A stretch of 35,432 bases of DNA from positions 1 through 35,432 of the forward strand of contig WLIQ01000009.1 in assembly GCA_009726135.1 (NCBI GenBank), written 5' to 3'. The position numbers were made by a program, and so were the translations under genes. This document shows, piece after piece, positions 8,422 to 15,074 of the stretch. The notes beneath the pieces are model-generated. The model was not told where the DNA came from. It worked only from the letters and a program-made list of their open reading frames with translations, and did no database searches. The DNA is from Actinomycetota bacterium. GTDB lineage: Bacteria; Actinomycetota; Actinomycetes; Nanopelagicales; Nanopelagicaceae. Numbering within the stretch: the stretch's first letter is position 1; every line of letters starts with the position of its first letter.

Positions 8422-8530
8422 CACTCGTGCCTCCTTCCAGATCTTTCTATTCATTTGGGGGAGTTAGCACTCTTGCCTCCCAGCCGGGGGCAGGCCACTA
8501 TGGCCACCACGACTAGAAGACAGGTGAGCC
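8422..8530 (+). promoter_or_regulatory. Structured leader of the CBS-domain gene with an imperfect 13-nt direct repeat
   Basis: CACTCGTGCCTCC (8422-8434) and CACTCTTGCCTCC (8468-8480) differ at one base. Each is followed by a G-run able to pair with CCTCC: GGGGGAG (8457-8463) and GGGGGCA (8486-8492, loop CAGCC). A further hairpin GGCCA-CTA-TGGCC lies at 8493-8505. The SD AGGTGA (8522-8527) precedes the ATG, and CACC at 8505-8508 could pair with GGTG of the SD. I recognise no named RNA family. Confidence 0.4.
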
Positions 8531-8962
8531 ATGAAGATCAACAGCATAATTTCAGGCAAGCGCGTTGAAACTATTTCCGCCAGCGCCAGCATCCATGATT
8601 TGGTTTCCTCTTTAAATACGCATCATATTGGTGCACTTGTTGTATCTAATGATGGCAAGAAAATTGATGGCATCGTTTCAGAACGAGATGTTGTGCGTGC
8701 TATGCCAGGCAAGCTAGATGATTTAACTAAAATGCATGTTCGTGACATTATGACGGCCGAAGTTCATACCTGCACAGCTGATTCTACCATCGCCGAATTA
8801 ATGATCATGATGACCGAGCATCGCATTCGCCACGTTCCCGTTGTTGATGCCAATGGGGCATTACTTTCTATTGTTTCAATCGGGGATGTTGTCAAAAACT
8901 ACGTGAGCGAAATCGATTCAGAGCGCACGGCTTTGCGTGACTATGTAGCAAGCGGTAGTTAA
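8531..8962 (+). CDS. CBS-pair domain protein
   Basis: The 143-residue protein consists of two CBS motifs only. The first covers roughly residues 8-58 (HDLVSSLNTHHIGALVVSNDG, GIVSERDVVRAM). The second covers roughly residues 70-130 (VRDIMTAEVHTC, MTEHRIRHVPVVD, GDVVKNYVSE). CBS pairs bind adenosyl ligands (AMP, ATP, c-di-AMP, SAM or NADH) and act as energy or ligand sensors; stand-alone forms often regulate a partner. No partner domain is fused here. Translation starts at the ATG behind a perfect SD stretch AGGTGA, in contrast to most neighbours, which are leaderless. A structured leader precedes it. Confidence 0.9.
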   Translation: MKINSIISGKRVETISASASIHDLVSSLNTHHIGALVVSNDGKKIDGIVSERDVVRAMPGKLDDLTKMHVRDIMTAEVHTCTADSTIAELMIMMTEHRIRHVPVVDANGALLSIVSIGDVVKNYVSEIDSERTALRDYVASGS

Positions 8963-8968
8963 TACACT
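8963..8968 (+). promoter_or_regulatory. -10 box of a leaderless promoter (TACACT)
   Basis: TACACT begins right after the stop of the CBS gene and ends 6 nt before the ATG at 8975. Confidence 0.6.
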
Positions 8969-8974
8969 TATCTA

Positions 8975-9262
8975 ATGGAACTGCGCTTCACCAACGAGCT
9001 CATTGAATGGCGCGGCCCAGCACCTTTTTACTTTATTCAGACACCGCCCGAAGTCACGGCTGAGATCAAAGTAATCGCTGCAGCTAAAACATATGGCTGG
9101 GGAGTACTGCATACCAATGTCACTATTAATGAGGCGCAATGGGAAACCGCGCTAATTCCAAAAGATGGCGCTTATTTAGTTCCCATAAAAAACGCTATTC
9201 GATTACCGGAAAAGCTAGAAATCGGTCAAAGAATTAATGTAAAGCTTTCCTTCGATCTTTAA
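8975..9262 (+). CDS. DUF1905 domain protein
   Basis: The 95-residue protein matches the small beta-barrel-like DUF1905 pattern: FTNELIEWRGPAPFYFIQTP at the N-terminus, GWGVLHTNVTINEAQWETALIPKDGAYLVPIK in the middle, and a closing IGQRINVKLSF. The biochemical role of the family is not known to me. The start is supported by a TACACT box 6 nt upstream. It converges with the next minus-strand gene, overlapping by 4 bp. No signal peptide or membrane segment is present. Confidence 0.75.
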   Translation: MELRFTNELIEWRGPAPFYFIQTPPEVTAEIKVIAAAKTYGWGVLHTNVTINEAQWETALIPKDGAYLVPIKNAIRLPEKLEIGQRINVKLSFDL

Positions 9263-9933
9263 GCCGAAGGGAGTTCGAGTAGCGGTTTCTTTGGTTCATC
9301 CTCAGCTAAATCTTTGAGAACTTTTGAAACAATCGGTTTTACTGCCCCAAGCCCTTGTTCGGCAGAGTTAAGTGCTTGTGCAAGGAAGCGGTTAAATTCG
9401 CGACCCACGTTGCCCGAAAATAGAATACCTGAAGTCTTCTGACGATTGCTGACATGGAAAATGTAATCAGTTTCATCACTTGAAGTAGCGGCCCCATTCC
9501 ATTTAGAAAAAACCCATTCCTTAGTATTCATCATTCCGTTAAACATCAGACGGTCAGTTGTCAACACAACATCTCCAACTTCTTTGTACACCTGAATTTC
9601 ATCACCTGGGATAAATGTGCCGCGCATTGCACCTACACGATAACGAATGCCAGCCACAATAGGAATACTCACGCCTTGACTGCTACCTACATAGTGCCCC
9701 GCAGTTCTGCCTGCTTCGTGAAATTGTCCTTTACCTCGCCACAAAACAACTTCGCCTGCCTTTTGCACTGTTAAATTTTCTACAGCGTCTTCACCTTTAA
9801 CCGCTAAATCAAATACATCTTTGATCTTCGTAAAGATCTCAATGTCGCGTTTCCAGTCTGCATAATTAAGTTGATAATCATTGAGGGCGTTCTTGTATGC
9901 CCGCTTCGCTTTTTGATTAGCCCAAAATCCCAT
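9259..9933 (-). CDS. Conserved hypothetical protein, possibly a PH-like beta domain
   Basis: The 224-residue soluble protein opens with a charged helical segment (MGFWANQKAKRAYKNALNDYQLNYADWKRD). A beta-rich middle follows (GEVVLWRGKGQF, GIRYRVGAMRGTFIPGDEIQVYKEVGDVVLTTDRLMFNG, KEWVFSKWNG, YIFHVSNRQKTSGILF). The pattern 'G.v.lTtdRl.f.g...eW.f.k' resembles bacterial PH-like domains such as those that read out membrane-associated signals; that is inference. The C-terminus is a helix with an acidic/proline tail. The start is supported by CACTAT 6 nt upstream, the same box and spacing as at the heliorhodopsin gene. Confidence 0.6.
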   Translation of the reverse strand: MGFWANQKAKRAYKNALNDYQLNYADWKRDIEIFTKIKDVFDLAVKGEDAVENLTVQKAGEVVLWRGKGQFHEAGRTAGHYVGSSQGVSIPIVAGIRYRVGAMRGTFIPGDEIQVYKEVGDVVLTTDRLMFNGMMNTKEWVFSKWNGAATSSDETDYIFHVSNRQKTSGILFSGNVGREFNRFLAQALNSAEQGLGAVKPIVSKVLKDLAEDEPKKPLLELPSA

Positions 9934-9939
9934 GTCTCT

Positions 9940-9945
9940 ATAGTG
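9940..9945 (-). promoter_or_regulatory. -10 box of a leaderless promoter (CACTAT)
   Basis: On the minus strand GGCACTAT ends 6 nt before the ATG at 9933. The identical GGCACTAT plus 6 nt occurs before the heliorhodopsin ATG. Confidence 0.4.
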
Positions 9946-9976
9946 CCCTAGTCCACTGAGAAAACAGGCTCTGCCC

Positions 9977-10531
9977 CTACTTACACTCGGCTAAGCGCGC
10001 CTTAACCAGCGCCAGAATCAACTTAGTATCAACGGCCCAATCATTGGGCACACCTATCGTCTTTTTCTTCACAACTAAATCAGTCATCTTGGGAGCAAAC
10101 TCTGCAATCACATCTGCGCTCCAGGGTGAGATCAAAATATGTTTGGTTGCAGCCGATGCCCCAAATATATAATCTGCACCGATTTTCATCATCGGTTGGT
10201 TCCAAGCAATAACAAGTTCTGCTTGTGGATATTTTGTTGCAATTGTTTTAAAGATTGCACGCATTGTCTTTGCCTGATCTTTGCCGATTGTCTTATAAAA
10301 AGCGGCTGGAGTATCAAATCTGCGCGTCGTTGTAGACCCCCGTGAATACATCACCAAGGCATTTGCATGTGCCTGACTAAATCCATGATTTTCACGCAAG
10401 TATGCAATTTGGGCTGGGTATTTCTCATCGGCCAGATCTTTCATCACTGAAAACCAGTAGGACATTTTGTGCCCATACTTCTTTTCGATAAGCGGAAAAT
10501 GCGCCTCGCGTGAATGATCTTTGAGAGCCAT
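9977..10531 (-). CDS. DUF4287-DUF1801 (YdhG-like) domain protein
   Basis: From the start chosen here the protein is 184 residues. The N-terminal half resembles DUF4287 (MSYWFSVMKDLADEKYPAQI, HGFSQAHANALVMYSRGS). The C-terminal half resembles DUF1801/YdhG (PQAELVIAWNQPMMKIG, AATKHILISPWSADVIAEF, GVPNDWAVD). Both domains are widespread and functionally uncharacterised as far as I know. The ORF track extends to 10642, but that would run across the heliorhodopsin start. A TATTAT box lies 6 nt before the ATG at 10531 (MALKDHS), so the shorter form is preferred. It is transcribed divergently from the heliorhodopsin with 48 bp between the start codons. Confidence 0.75.
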   Translation of the reverse strand: MALKDHSREAHFPLIEKKYGHKMSYWFSVMKDLADEKYPAQIAYLRENHGFSQAHANALVMYSRGSTTTRRFDTPAAFYKTIGKDQAKTMRAIFKTIATKYPQAELVIAWNQPMMKIGADYIFGASAATKHILISPWSADVIAEFAPKMTDLVVKKKTIGVPNDWAVDTKLILALVKARLAECK

Positions 10532-10537
10532 ACCCAA

Positions 10538-10543
10538 ATAATA
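10538..10543 (-). promoter_or_regulatory. -10 box of a leaderless promoter (TATTAT)
   Basis: On the minus strand TATTAT ends 6 nt before the ATG at 10531. It forms half of a compact divergent promoter pair with the heliorhodopsin box. Confidence 0.6.
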
Positions 10544-10567
10544 CCGAGAATTACTCACTACAACTGG

Positions 10568-10573
10568 CACTAT
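10568..10573 (+). promoter_or_regulatory. -10 box of a leaderless promoter for heliorhodopsin (CACTAT)
   Basis: CACTAT ends 6 nt before the ATG at 10580. It deviates from TANNNT at its first base but recurs with identical spacing at 9940-9945. Confidence 0.4.
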
Positions 10574-10579
10574 GTACTC

Positions 10580-11341
10580 ATGATTAAAGAAATCAACGCA
10601 TCCAGTATTCGCCGCTACAACATCATCGCCGGTATTTTCCACTTAGCTCAAATGCTAGTGGTCCTATCCCTTGCCAATGATTTCACGCTTCCAATCGTTG
10701 CCCGCTATATGGCTGGTCCACCGGGAAGCACATTTGCCCAGCCAATTACTTTGCTTAATACCCCAGTTGGTTTAGCCGTTGCAATCTTTCTTGGTCTCTC
10801 TGCTTTCTTTCACTTTCTTGTCGCATCACCGCAATATTTTGGCCGCTATCAAGCTGGCATAGCTGCACAACGCAACTATTTCCGCTGGGTTGAATACAGC
10901 ATTAGCTCCTCAGTGATGATCGTGCTCATTTCCCAGATTTGTGGAATCACTGATGTCGCGGCAATTGTTGCAATCTTTGGAGTTAACGCATCCATGATCT
11001 TGTTCGGTTGGTTGCAAGAAAAATATGAAACCCCTGGAAACGGTGGCTGGCTTCCATTTATCTTTGGCTGCATTGCCGGAATAGTTCCGTGGCTAGGACT
11101 GGTTTTCTACATCTTTGCAATCGGTGGCCCTGGCGATACAAAGGCCCCTGCATTTGTCTACGGCATCGTTATCTCACTCTTTGTGCTCTTTAATACCTTT
11201 GCCGTTGTGCAGTATCTGCAATATAAAAAAGTTGGCAAATGGAGCGATTACATCAGGGGAGAGAAGACCTACATCACTCTGTCTTTGATTGCTAAATCAG
11301 CGCTTGCCTGGCAGATCTTTGCATCAACGCTGATTCAGTAA
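10580..11341 (+). CDS. Heliorhodopsin
   Basis: The 253-residue seven-helix protein, from the start chosen here, matches the length of the founding heliorhodopsin 48C12. The retinal Schiff-base lysine is Lys239 in LSLIAKSALAWQIF, and the counter-ion glutamate is Glu105 in FRWVEYSISSSVMIV. His21 (FHLAQ) and His78 (FFHFLV) occupy the conserved internal histidine positions. FGVNASMILFGWLQEKY and FGCIAGIVPWLGL are also hallmark segments. Each key residue is two positions lower than in 48C12 as I recall its numbering. Heliorhodopsins bind all-trans retinal, sit inverted in the membrane and have a slow photocycle; most are not pumps and their role is unsettled. No retinal-synthesis gene is in the window. 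The ORF-track start at 10514 lies inside the divergent gene, so Met23 is preferred. Confidence 0.96.
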   Translation: MIKEINASSIRRYNIIAGIFHLAQMLVVLSLANDFTLPIVARYMAGPPGSTFAQPITLLNTPVGLAVAIFLGLSAFFHFLVASPQYFGRYQAGIAAQRNYFRWVEYSISSSVMIVLISQICGITDVAAIVAIFGVNASMILFGWLQEKYETPGNGGWLPFIFGCIAGIVPWLGLVFYIFAIGGPGDTKAPAFVYGIVISLFVLFNTFAVVQYLQYKKVGKWSDYIRGEKTYITLSLIAKSALAWQIFASTLIQ

Positions 11342-11347
11342 TTTGTA

Positions 11348-11719
11348 TTACTTGCGCAAGATGTTTATTAAGTAACTCAATCCAAACCCAAAACCTATGG
11401 TTGCATATACATAGCTAAACCAGGTCAGCTGCACAGGAATCATTAGAGTTAACACGCCGAGTGCAGTCGCGCTCACGCACATCACCTTTGCCACATTTGC
11501 AACACCTGCATCAGAGCTGTTCTCTGCGTTATTCCACATATTTCCAGCAAGTGCAACAAGGGTGGTTGCAATCATGCGCATAGACCAGACAAGGCCGTCA
11601 TTGCTATCAAAGCCAAGCAGGTCCAGAAATAGATTAGGGAGAACAAGTAGAAACAAGGCAGATGCACCAAAGACTAAAGATCCAGCTTTAAGGGTTTTTC
11701 TAATGGATGCGTGGTTCAT
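11348..11719 (-). CDS. Small four-helix membrane protein next to heliorhodopsin
   Basis: The 123-residue protein has about four hydrophobic helices (LKAGSLVFGASALFLLVLPN, SMRMIATTLVALAG, KVMCVSATALGVLTLMIP, FSYVYATIGFGFGLSYLI). I do not recognise a family. It is convergent with the heliorhodopsin gene, and only 6 bp separate the two stop codons. The TAATCT box 6 nt upstream of its ATG contains the stop codon of the preceding membrane-protein gene, so it has its own promoter despite being the second gene of a minus-strand pair. Confidence 0.7.
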   Translation of the reverse strand: MNHASIRKTLKAGSLVFGASALFLLVLPNLFLDLLGFDSNDGLVWSMRMIATTLVALAGNMWNNAENSSDAGVANVAKVMCVSATALGVLTLMIPVQLTWFSYVYATIGFGFGLSYLINILRK

Positions 11720-11725
11720 GCGTAA

Positions 11726-11731
11726 AGATTA
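11726..11731 (-). promoter_or_regulatory. -10 box of a leaderless promoter (TAATCT) overlapping an upstream stop codon
   Basis: On the minus strand TAATCT ends 6 nt before the ATG at 11719. Its first three bases, TAA, are the stop codon of the gene at 11729-12130. Confidence 0.6.
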
Positions 11732-12130
11732 CATCCCACTTTTTGGTTTTCCGCGCTTTAACAACGTAACAATCAGCCCAATCACTATCAGCAGCAACCC
11801 TACTGGCATAGTAATAATTAATAACCACAGATAAGTGCCAGTTCCTGAACCCTCATCAAACATAGAGGTTCTGCTTATAAGGGATGTAATAAAAGCAAGC
11901 ACGATTGGCAGAAAGGCAACTACCAGCCCTGCACGAATTAGCAGCATCTTCTTCACAAAAAAGATTATAAAGAGGACCAAGTCAAATAGACCCAAAAAGA
12001 GAATCAGAAACACAGCGCCAAAGCCGTTAGCACTTTGGTTGCCCTCTGTTACTAAGGTGGTGAAGTAGAGGTAGATAAGAACAGCATTAATCAAGCCTGC
12101 GCATATCAGGACGATTACCTTGGGCCGCAT
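11729..12130 (-). CDS. Small four-helix membrane protein
   Basis: The 133-residue protein has about four hydrophobic helices (VIVLICAGLINAVLIYLYF, GAVFLILFLGLFDLVLFIIFF, IRAGLVVAFLPIVLAFITSLI, YLWLLIITMPVGLLLIVIGLI) and a basic tail (LLKRGKPKSGM). The acidic/Gly loop FDEGSGTGTY separates helices 3 and 4. I do not recognise a family. It lies 9 bp upstream of the other small membrane gene on the same strand. The start is supported by a TATCCT box 6 nt upstream. Confidence 0.7.
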   Translation of the reverse strand: MRPKVIVLICAGLINAVLIYLYFTTLVTEGNQSANGFGAVFLILFLGLFDLVLFIIFFVKKMLLIRAGLVVAFLPIVLAFITSLISRTSMFDEGSGTGTYLWLLIITMPVGLLLIVIGLIVTLLKRGKPKSGM

Positions 12131-12136
12131 TTAGTA

Positions 12137-12142
12137 AGGATA
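12137..12142 (-). promoter_or_regulatory. -10 box of a leaderless promoter (TATCCT)
   Basis: On the minus strand TATCCT ends 6 nt before the ATG at 12130. Confidence 0.6.
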
Positions 12143-12149
12143 TGGCTTT

Positions 12150-12272
12150 GGGTGCTTGGGGGATTGAGTTAAGAACCCCAGGCGCACAACACGATTTTGG
12201 GCGTGTTGCCAAAGAATGCCAAGGGGTTGGAGGAGCATTATTCCTACTACTTCAAGGGAGAGGTTAATTACA
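12150..12272 (+). promoter_or_regulatory. Structured leader before a small membrane protein gene
   Basis: TGGGG (12157-12161)/CCCCA (12176-12180), the perfect stem CAACACG (12187-12193)/CGTGTTG (12202-12208), and CCAA-GGGG-TTGG (12219-12230) line up as three successive hairpins. AGAGG then precedes the ATG by 9 nt. It matches no RNA family I can name. Confidence 0.35.
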
Positions 12273-12626
12273 ATGGATCAACACTTAAACGCAGCCAGAG
12301 GTCACAACGTTGAACTTGGCTTTAACAACACTCGCACGCTCTTCACCTTTGGAAACCTTGCAGCTATTGCCATTGATGCGTTGGCAGATTTAAGCGATGG
12401 CTCAAAGCTAGCTTTGTCTGTTGCTGTAGTAATCCTCAATATTTCATGCTTGCTCTCTTTTGACACAGAACTAAAGATTTTTGCAGCATTGAGCAAAGAC
12501 ACTGGTGATGAGAATTCAGCTTATGCCAATGGTGGTAAGCAAACTCCTTGGGGAGCCTTCAGAATCTTTTGCTTAGTGATCTGTGTTGTTGCAGCCGTTG
12601 CACAGTTAATGGCTATTAACGCTTAG
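12273..12626 (+). CDS. Small membrane protein, unknown family
   Basis: From the start chosen here the protein is 117 residues. It has about three hydrophobic helices (LFTFGNLAAIAIDALADL, LALSVAVVILNISCLLSF, FRIFCLVICVVAAVAQLMAI). A polar loop rich in Asp/Asn/Gly (SKDTGDENSAYANGGKQ) lies between helices 2 and 3. I do not recognise a family. The ORF track starts at 12216, but those 19 extra residues fall in the hairpin-rich leader. The ATG at 12273 has an AGAGG purine stretch 9 nt upstream. Confidence 0.6.
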   Translation: MDQHLNAARGHNVELGFNNTRTLFTFGNLAAIAIDALADLSDGSKLALSVAVVILNISCLLSFDTELKIFAALSKDTGDENSAYANGGKQTPWGAFRIFCLVICVVAAVAQLMAINA

Positions 12627-12659
12627 CTTGGCAGTACGGCTCCATCGTTGCGCAAACTT

Positions 12660-12681
12660 GCCGGTTGTTATGACAATCGGC
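12660..12681 (+). terminator. Hairpin after the small membrane protein gene, weak terminator candidate
   Basis: GCCGGTTGT pairs with ACAATCGGC around a TATG loop: 9 bp with one wobble. There is no T-tract after it (TCTCTGC), so it may be an RNA-processing or stability element instead. Confidence 0.35.
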
Positions 12682-12715
12682 TCTCTGCTCACCCCTAAAC
12701 CCCTCTCTCAAATGC

Positions 12716-12745
12716 TTGCATAAGTATGCTTTATTAAAGTACCCT
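12716..12745 (+). promoter_or_regulatory. Promoter and palindromic operator candidate for the nagB-like gene
   Basis: TTGCAT (12716-12721) and TACCCT (12740-12745) are spaced by 18 bp. The perfect palindrome GCATAAGTATGC (12718-12729) overlaps the -35 side. Its core ATAAGTATG recurs in the spacer of the ABC-transporter promoter at 19232-19240 on the minus strand. This suggests a shared regulator, perhaps the GntR protein at 19303. Confidence 0.4.
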
Positions 12746-12822
12746 CAGTAATCGGGCTAATTCCAAGCAGGGCAGTTGGAAATAAAGGTCATCGCGATGC
12801 GTTAATGGAGAAGAGAGAGCAC

Positions 12823-13584
12823 ATGAAGGAATTGAAATATGGCGATCTACAGGTAACTATTCTCGACTCAAATGAAGAGCTCGGCAAAAGAGCGGCACAA
12901 GATTTTGCGATTGCATCCCAGAATGCCCTGAAGAATAAAAGCGAGATTTCAATAATTCTTGCAACTGGCAATTCACAACTATCTTTTGTTAATGCCCTTT
13001 ATGAGCGCAGCGATATCGAATGGTCCAAGATAAGCGTTTTTCATATGGATGAATACCTAGGAATCGACGATAAACACCCGGCCAGTTTCTTCCGTTGGAT
13101 GCATGAAAGAATTGAACTTAAATTAAAGCCAAAAGCATTATATGGAATTCGCGGTGACGTCCCTGCTGCCGAAGAGATCGCTCGTTATACCGATTTACTT
13201 CAAAAAAATAAACCATCCATTTGTGTAATGGGAATTGGCGAAAATGGCCACGTGGCTTTTAATGATCCACCTGCTGATTTCTCAACTAAGGAGCTAATCA
13301 AAATTGTAGAACTCGACGACATTACGTGTCGATTGCAACAAGTAAACGAAGGACATTTTGCTACATTAGAGGACATGCCACTTCAAGCACTAACTCTTAC
13401 TGTCCGCGCACTTCTAGACCCAGAAACAGTTTTAGTTCTAACTCCTGAGTCCAGAAAAGCTCAGGCCGTGAAGGACTCTTTGGAAGGACCCCTAACACCA
13501 ACTTGTCCCGCATCAATTCTTAAGACAGCGCCTAACGCCCATCTATATCTCGATCAAGATTCATCAGCGCTACTAACGCTTTGA
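12823..13584 (+). CDS. nagB: NagB-like glucosamine-6-phosphate deaminase/isomerase family protein
   Basis: From the start chosen here the protein is 253 residues, close to the NagB length. Family motifs are LATGNSQLSF (phosphate-binding region), FHMDEYLG (catalytic Asp of the MDEY motif) and GIGENGHVAFNDPPAD. Classical NagB has GxxDGHIAFNEP or, in Bacillus, GQNGHIGFNEP. The 'FNDPPAD' variant is seen in a divergent paralogous group, so the substrate may not be glucosamine-6-phosphate. NagB converts glucosamine-6-phosphate to fructose-6-phosphate and ammonia. The ATG at 12823 has a GAGAGAG purine stretch just upstream; 12805 is an alternative start. It probably forms an operon with the epimerase-family gene 32 bp downstream. 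Confidence 0.75.
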   Translation: MKELKYGDLQVTILDSNEELGKRAAQDFAIASQNALKNKSEISIILATGNSQLSFVNALYERSDIEWSKISVFHMDEYLGIDDKHPASFFRWMHERIELKLKPKALYGIRGDVPAAEEIARYTDLLQKNKPSICVMGIGENGHVAFNDPPADFSTKELIKIVELDDITCRLQQVNEGHFATLEDMPLQALTLTVRALLDPETVLVLTPESRKAQAVKDSLEGPLTPTCPASILKTAPNAHLYLDQDSSALLTL

Positions 13585-13616
13585 TTCTAATCGGGTGAAA
13601 ATTATCGGAGTATTCG

Positions 13617-15056
13617 TTGCTTAATTCTGATCCAATAAAAAAGAATTCTCCATCCTTAAGTTTTGAAATTGTTTATGCTGGCCGAAGCAGAGAACTACAA
13701 ATAAGGGCAGTAAGGTCAGGGGATTTATCTGACTTTGATGGCCAGATTCATGAATCAGCAAATGAGTATTTACTTGTTGGCAAACCGAATGCTGCAAATG
13801 CAAATGCTGTGCGCATGCACCTTCCTTGGCTCAAACCTAAACCACTGGGGTTAAATCTTTCAGCAGGTGTGGGAGATCGTCTTGGACTTGCAACGTCAGG
13901 ACATGCACGAGCTTTTACAAAATATGGAAAAGGAATTTTACCAATCTTCGTTCAACAATCTGCAAGAGAGATGGAAAGGTTGTTTCGAACACCACAAGAG
14001 GTCATGGACGATGCCACCTTTGGATTAATTGAATCGTCATGGATGAATCAATTTGGATCCGATGCAGATCACTTAAAAACTATCGCCGATATCGATACTG
14101 CACTAGCCGCTGGATTCACTATGTTCACGCTAGATCCAGGTGATTCTGTCGCAGTGGTGCCCCCCAATTTTGATGGCAACTTGAATCATTTACCTTGGGG
14201 TGAGCTTGAAGATACCGAAGAGTCAATGATTCTTAGATACAAAGACAAGCAATTTAATATAGGTGAGATTTCTATTTCAATGAATAATGAGGAAATAAGA
14301 CGGGCAGCCTATAAGTACAGCTCTGCCGTAGCTTGCGTTGTTTCGATGTATCGACACTTAATGCAAACTGCAACACACGAAGTTGAAGTTGAAATTGCTA
14401 TTGATGAGACCAGCGAAGTCACCACAATGGGTGAGCACATTTTTATTGCAACAGAGCTTAAGCGGCTTGGTGTTAAGTGGATTAGTTTTGCGCCACGTTA
14501 TATTGATGGTTTTGAAAAAGGTATTGAATTCAAAGGCAATCTTGGAGAATTATCAGTAAATCTAAAAGGACATTTTGCAATTGCAGAAGCTTTGGGTCCT
14601 TATAAATTGAGCATTCACTCTGGTTCTGACAAGTTTGACATCTATTCCATGGCACACGATATCTGCGGTGGCCTTGTCCACTTGAAAACTTCAGGAACGA
14701 GTTATCTTGAGGCATTGTCAATATGTGCCCAATTTGCCCCTGATTTATTTCGAGAAATTTATCAAATGAGTGTGGACTCATATGCTAAAGCTCGCTCTTC
14801 TTATCAAGTTTCGGCTAATCTGAAAAACGCTCCTTCTGCGGCTACGTTAAGTGATACAGAGTTAATAGGGTTGATAACTTCAGATGACACTCGGCAGATT
14901 CTTCATGTCGGTTATGGTGATGCGTTAACACTTCGTGATAGTTCTGGCAATTTTGCGTTGCTTGCTGCATTGCAGATGTGTTTGATTGAAAACAAGGAAG
15001 ATTACGATCAAGCCATGGAAGCGCATATTGGAAAACACCTAGCACTATTTGGTTAA
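13617..15056 (+). CDS. uxaE: Tagaturonate/fructuronate epimerase family protein
   Basis: The 479-residue protein resembles the UxaE family, which interconverts tagaturonate and fructuronate in some uronate pathways. Recognisable segments are GVGDRLGLATSGHARA, ILPIFVQQSARE, RTPQEVMDDATFG, FGSDADHLKTIADIDTALAAGFTMFTLDPGD and the late HSGSDKFDIY. It starts with TTG behind CGGAG at a 6-nt spacing. It follows the NagB-like gene on the same strand and converges on an ABC transporter operon. No uronate isomerase or mannonate/altronate enzymes are visible here, so the pathway is incomplete in the window. The family call rests on recalled motifs. Confidence 0.75.
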   Translation: MLNSDPIKKNSPSLSFEIVYAGRSRELQIRAVRSGDLSDFDGQIHESANEYLLVGKPNAANANAVRMHLPWLKPKPLGLNLSAGVGDRLGLATSGHARAFTKYGKGILPIFVQQSAREMERLFRTPQEVMDDATFGLIESSWMNQFGSDADHLKTIADIDTALAAGFTMFTLDPGDSVAVVPPNFDGNLNHLPWGELEDTEESMILRYKDKQFNIGEISISMNNEEIRRAAYKYSSAVACVVSMYRHLMQTATHEVEVEIAIDETSEVTTMGEHIFIATELKRLGVKWISFAPRYIDGFEKGIEFKGNLGELSVNLKGHFAIAEALGPYKLSIHSGSDKFDIYSMAHDICGGLVHLKTSGTSYLEALSICAQFAPDLFREIYQMSVDSYAKARSSYQVSANLKNAPSAATLSDTELIGLITSDDTRQILHVGYGDALTLRDSSGNFALLAALQMCLIENKEDYDQAMEAHIGKHLALFG

Positions 15057-15074
15057 GCTGAATTAATTTAAAAA

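Noticed and set aside
8464-8472. TTAGCACTC, an exact half of the CIRCE/HrcA operator
   Set aside because: The partner GAGTGCTAA at 9-bp spacing is absent and no heat-shock gene follows.
10532-10642. N-terminal extension of the minus-strand DUF4287 ORF across the heliorhodopsin start
   Set aside because: The extension (MENTGDDVVAANTG...) lacks domain resemblance, and a TATTAT box fixes the start at 10531.
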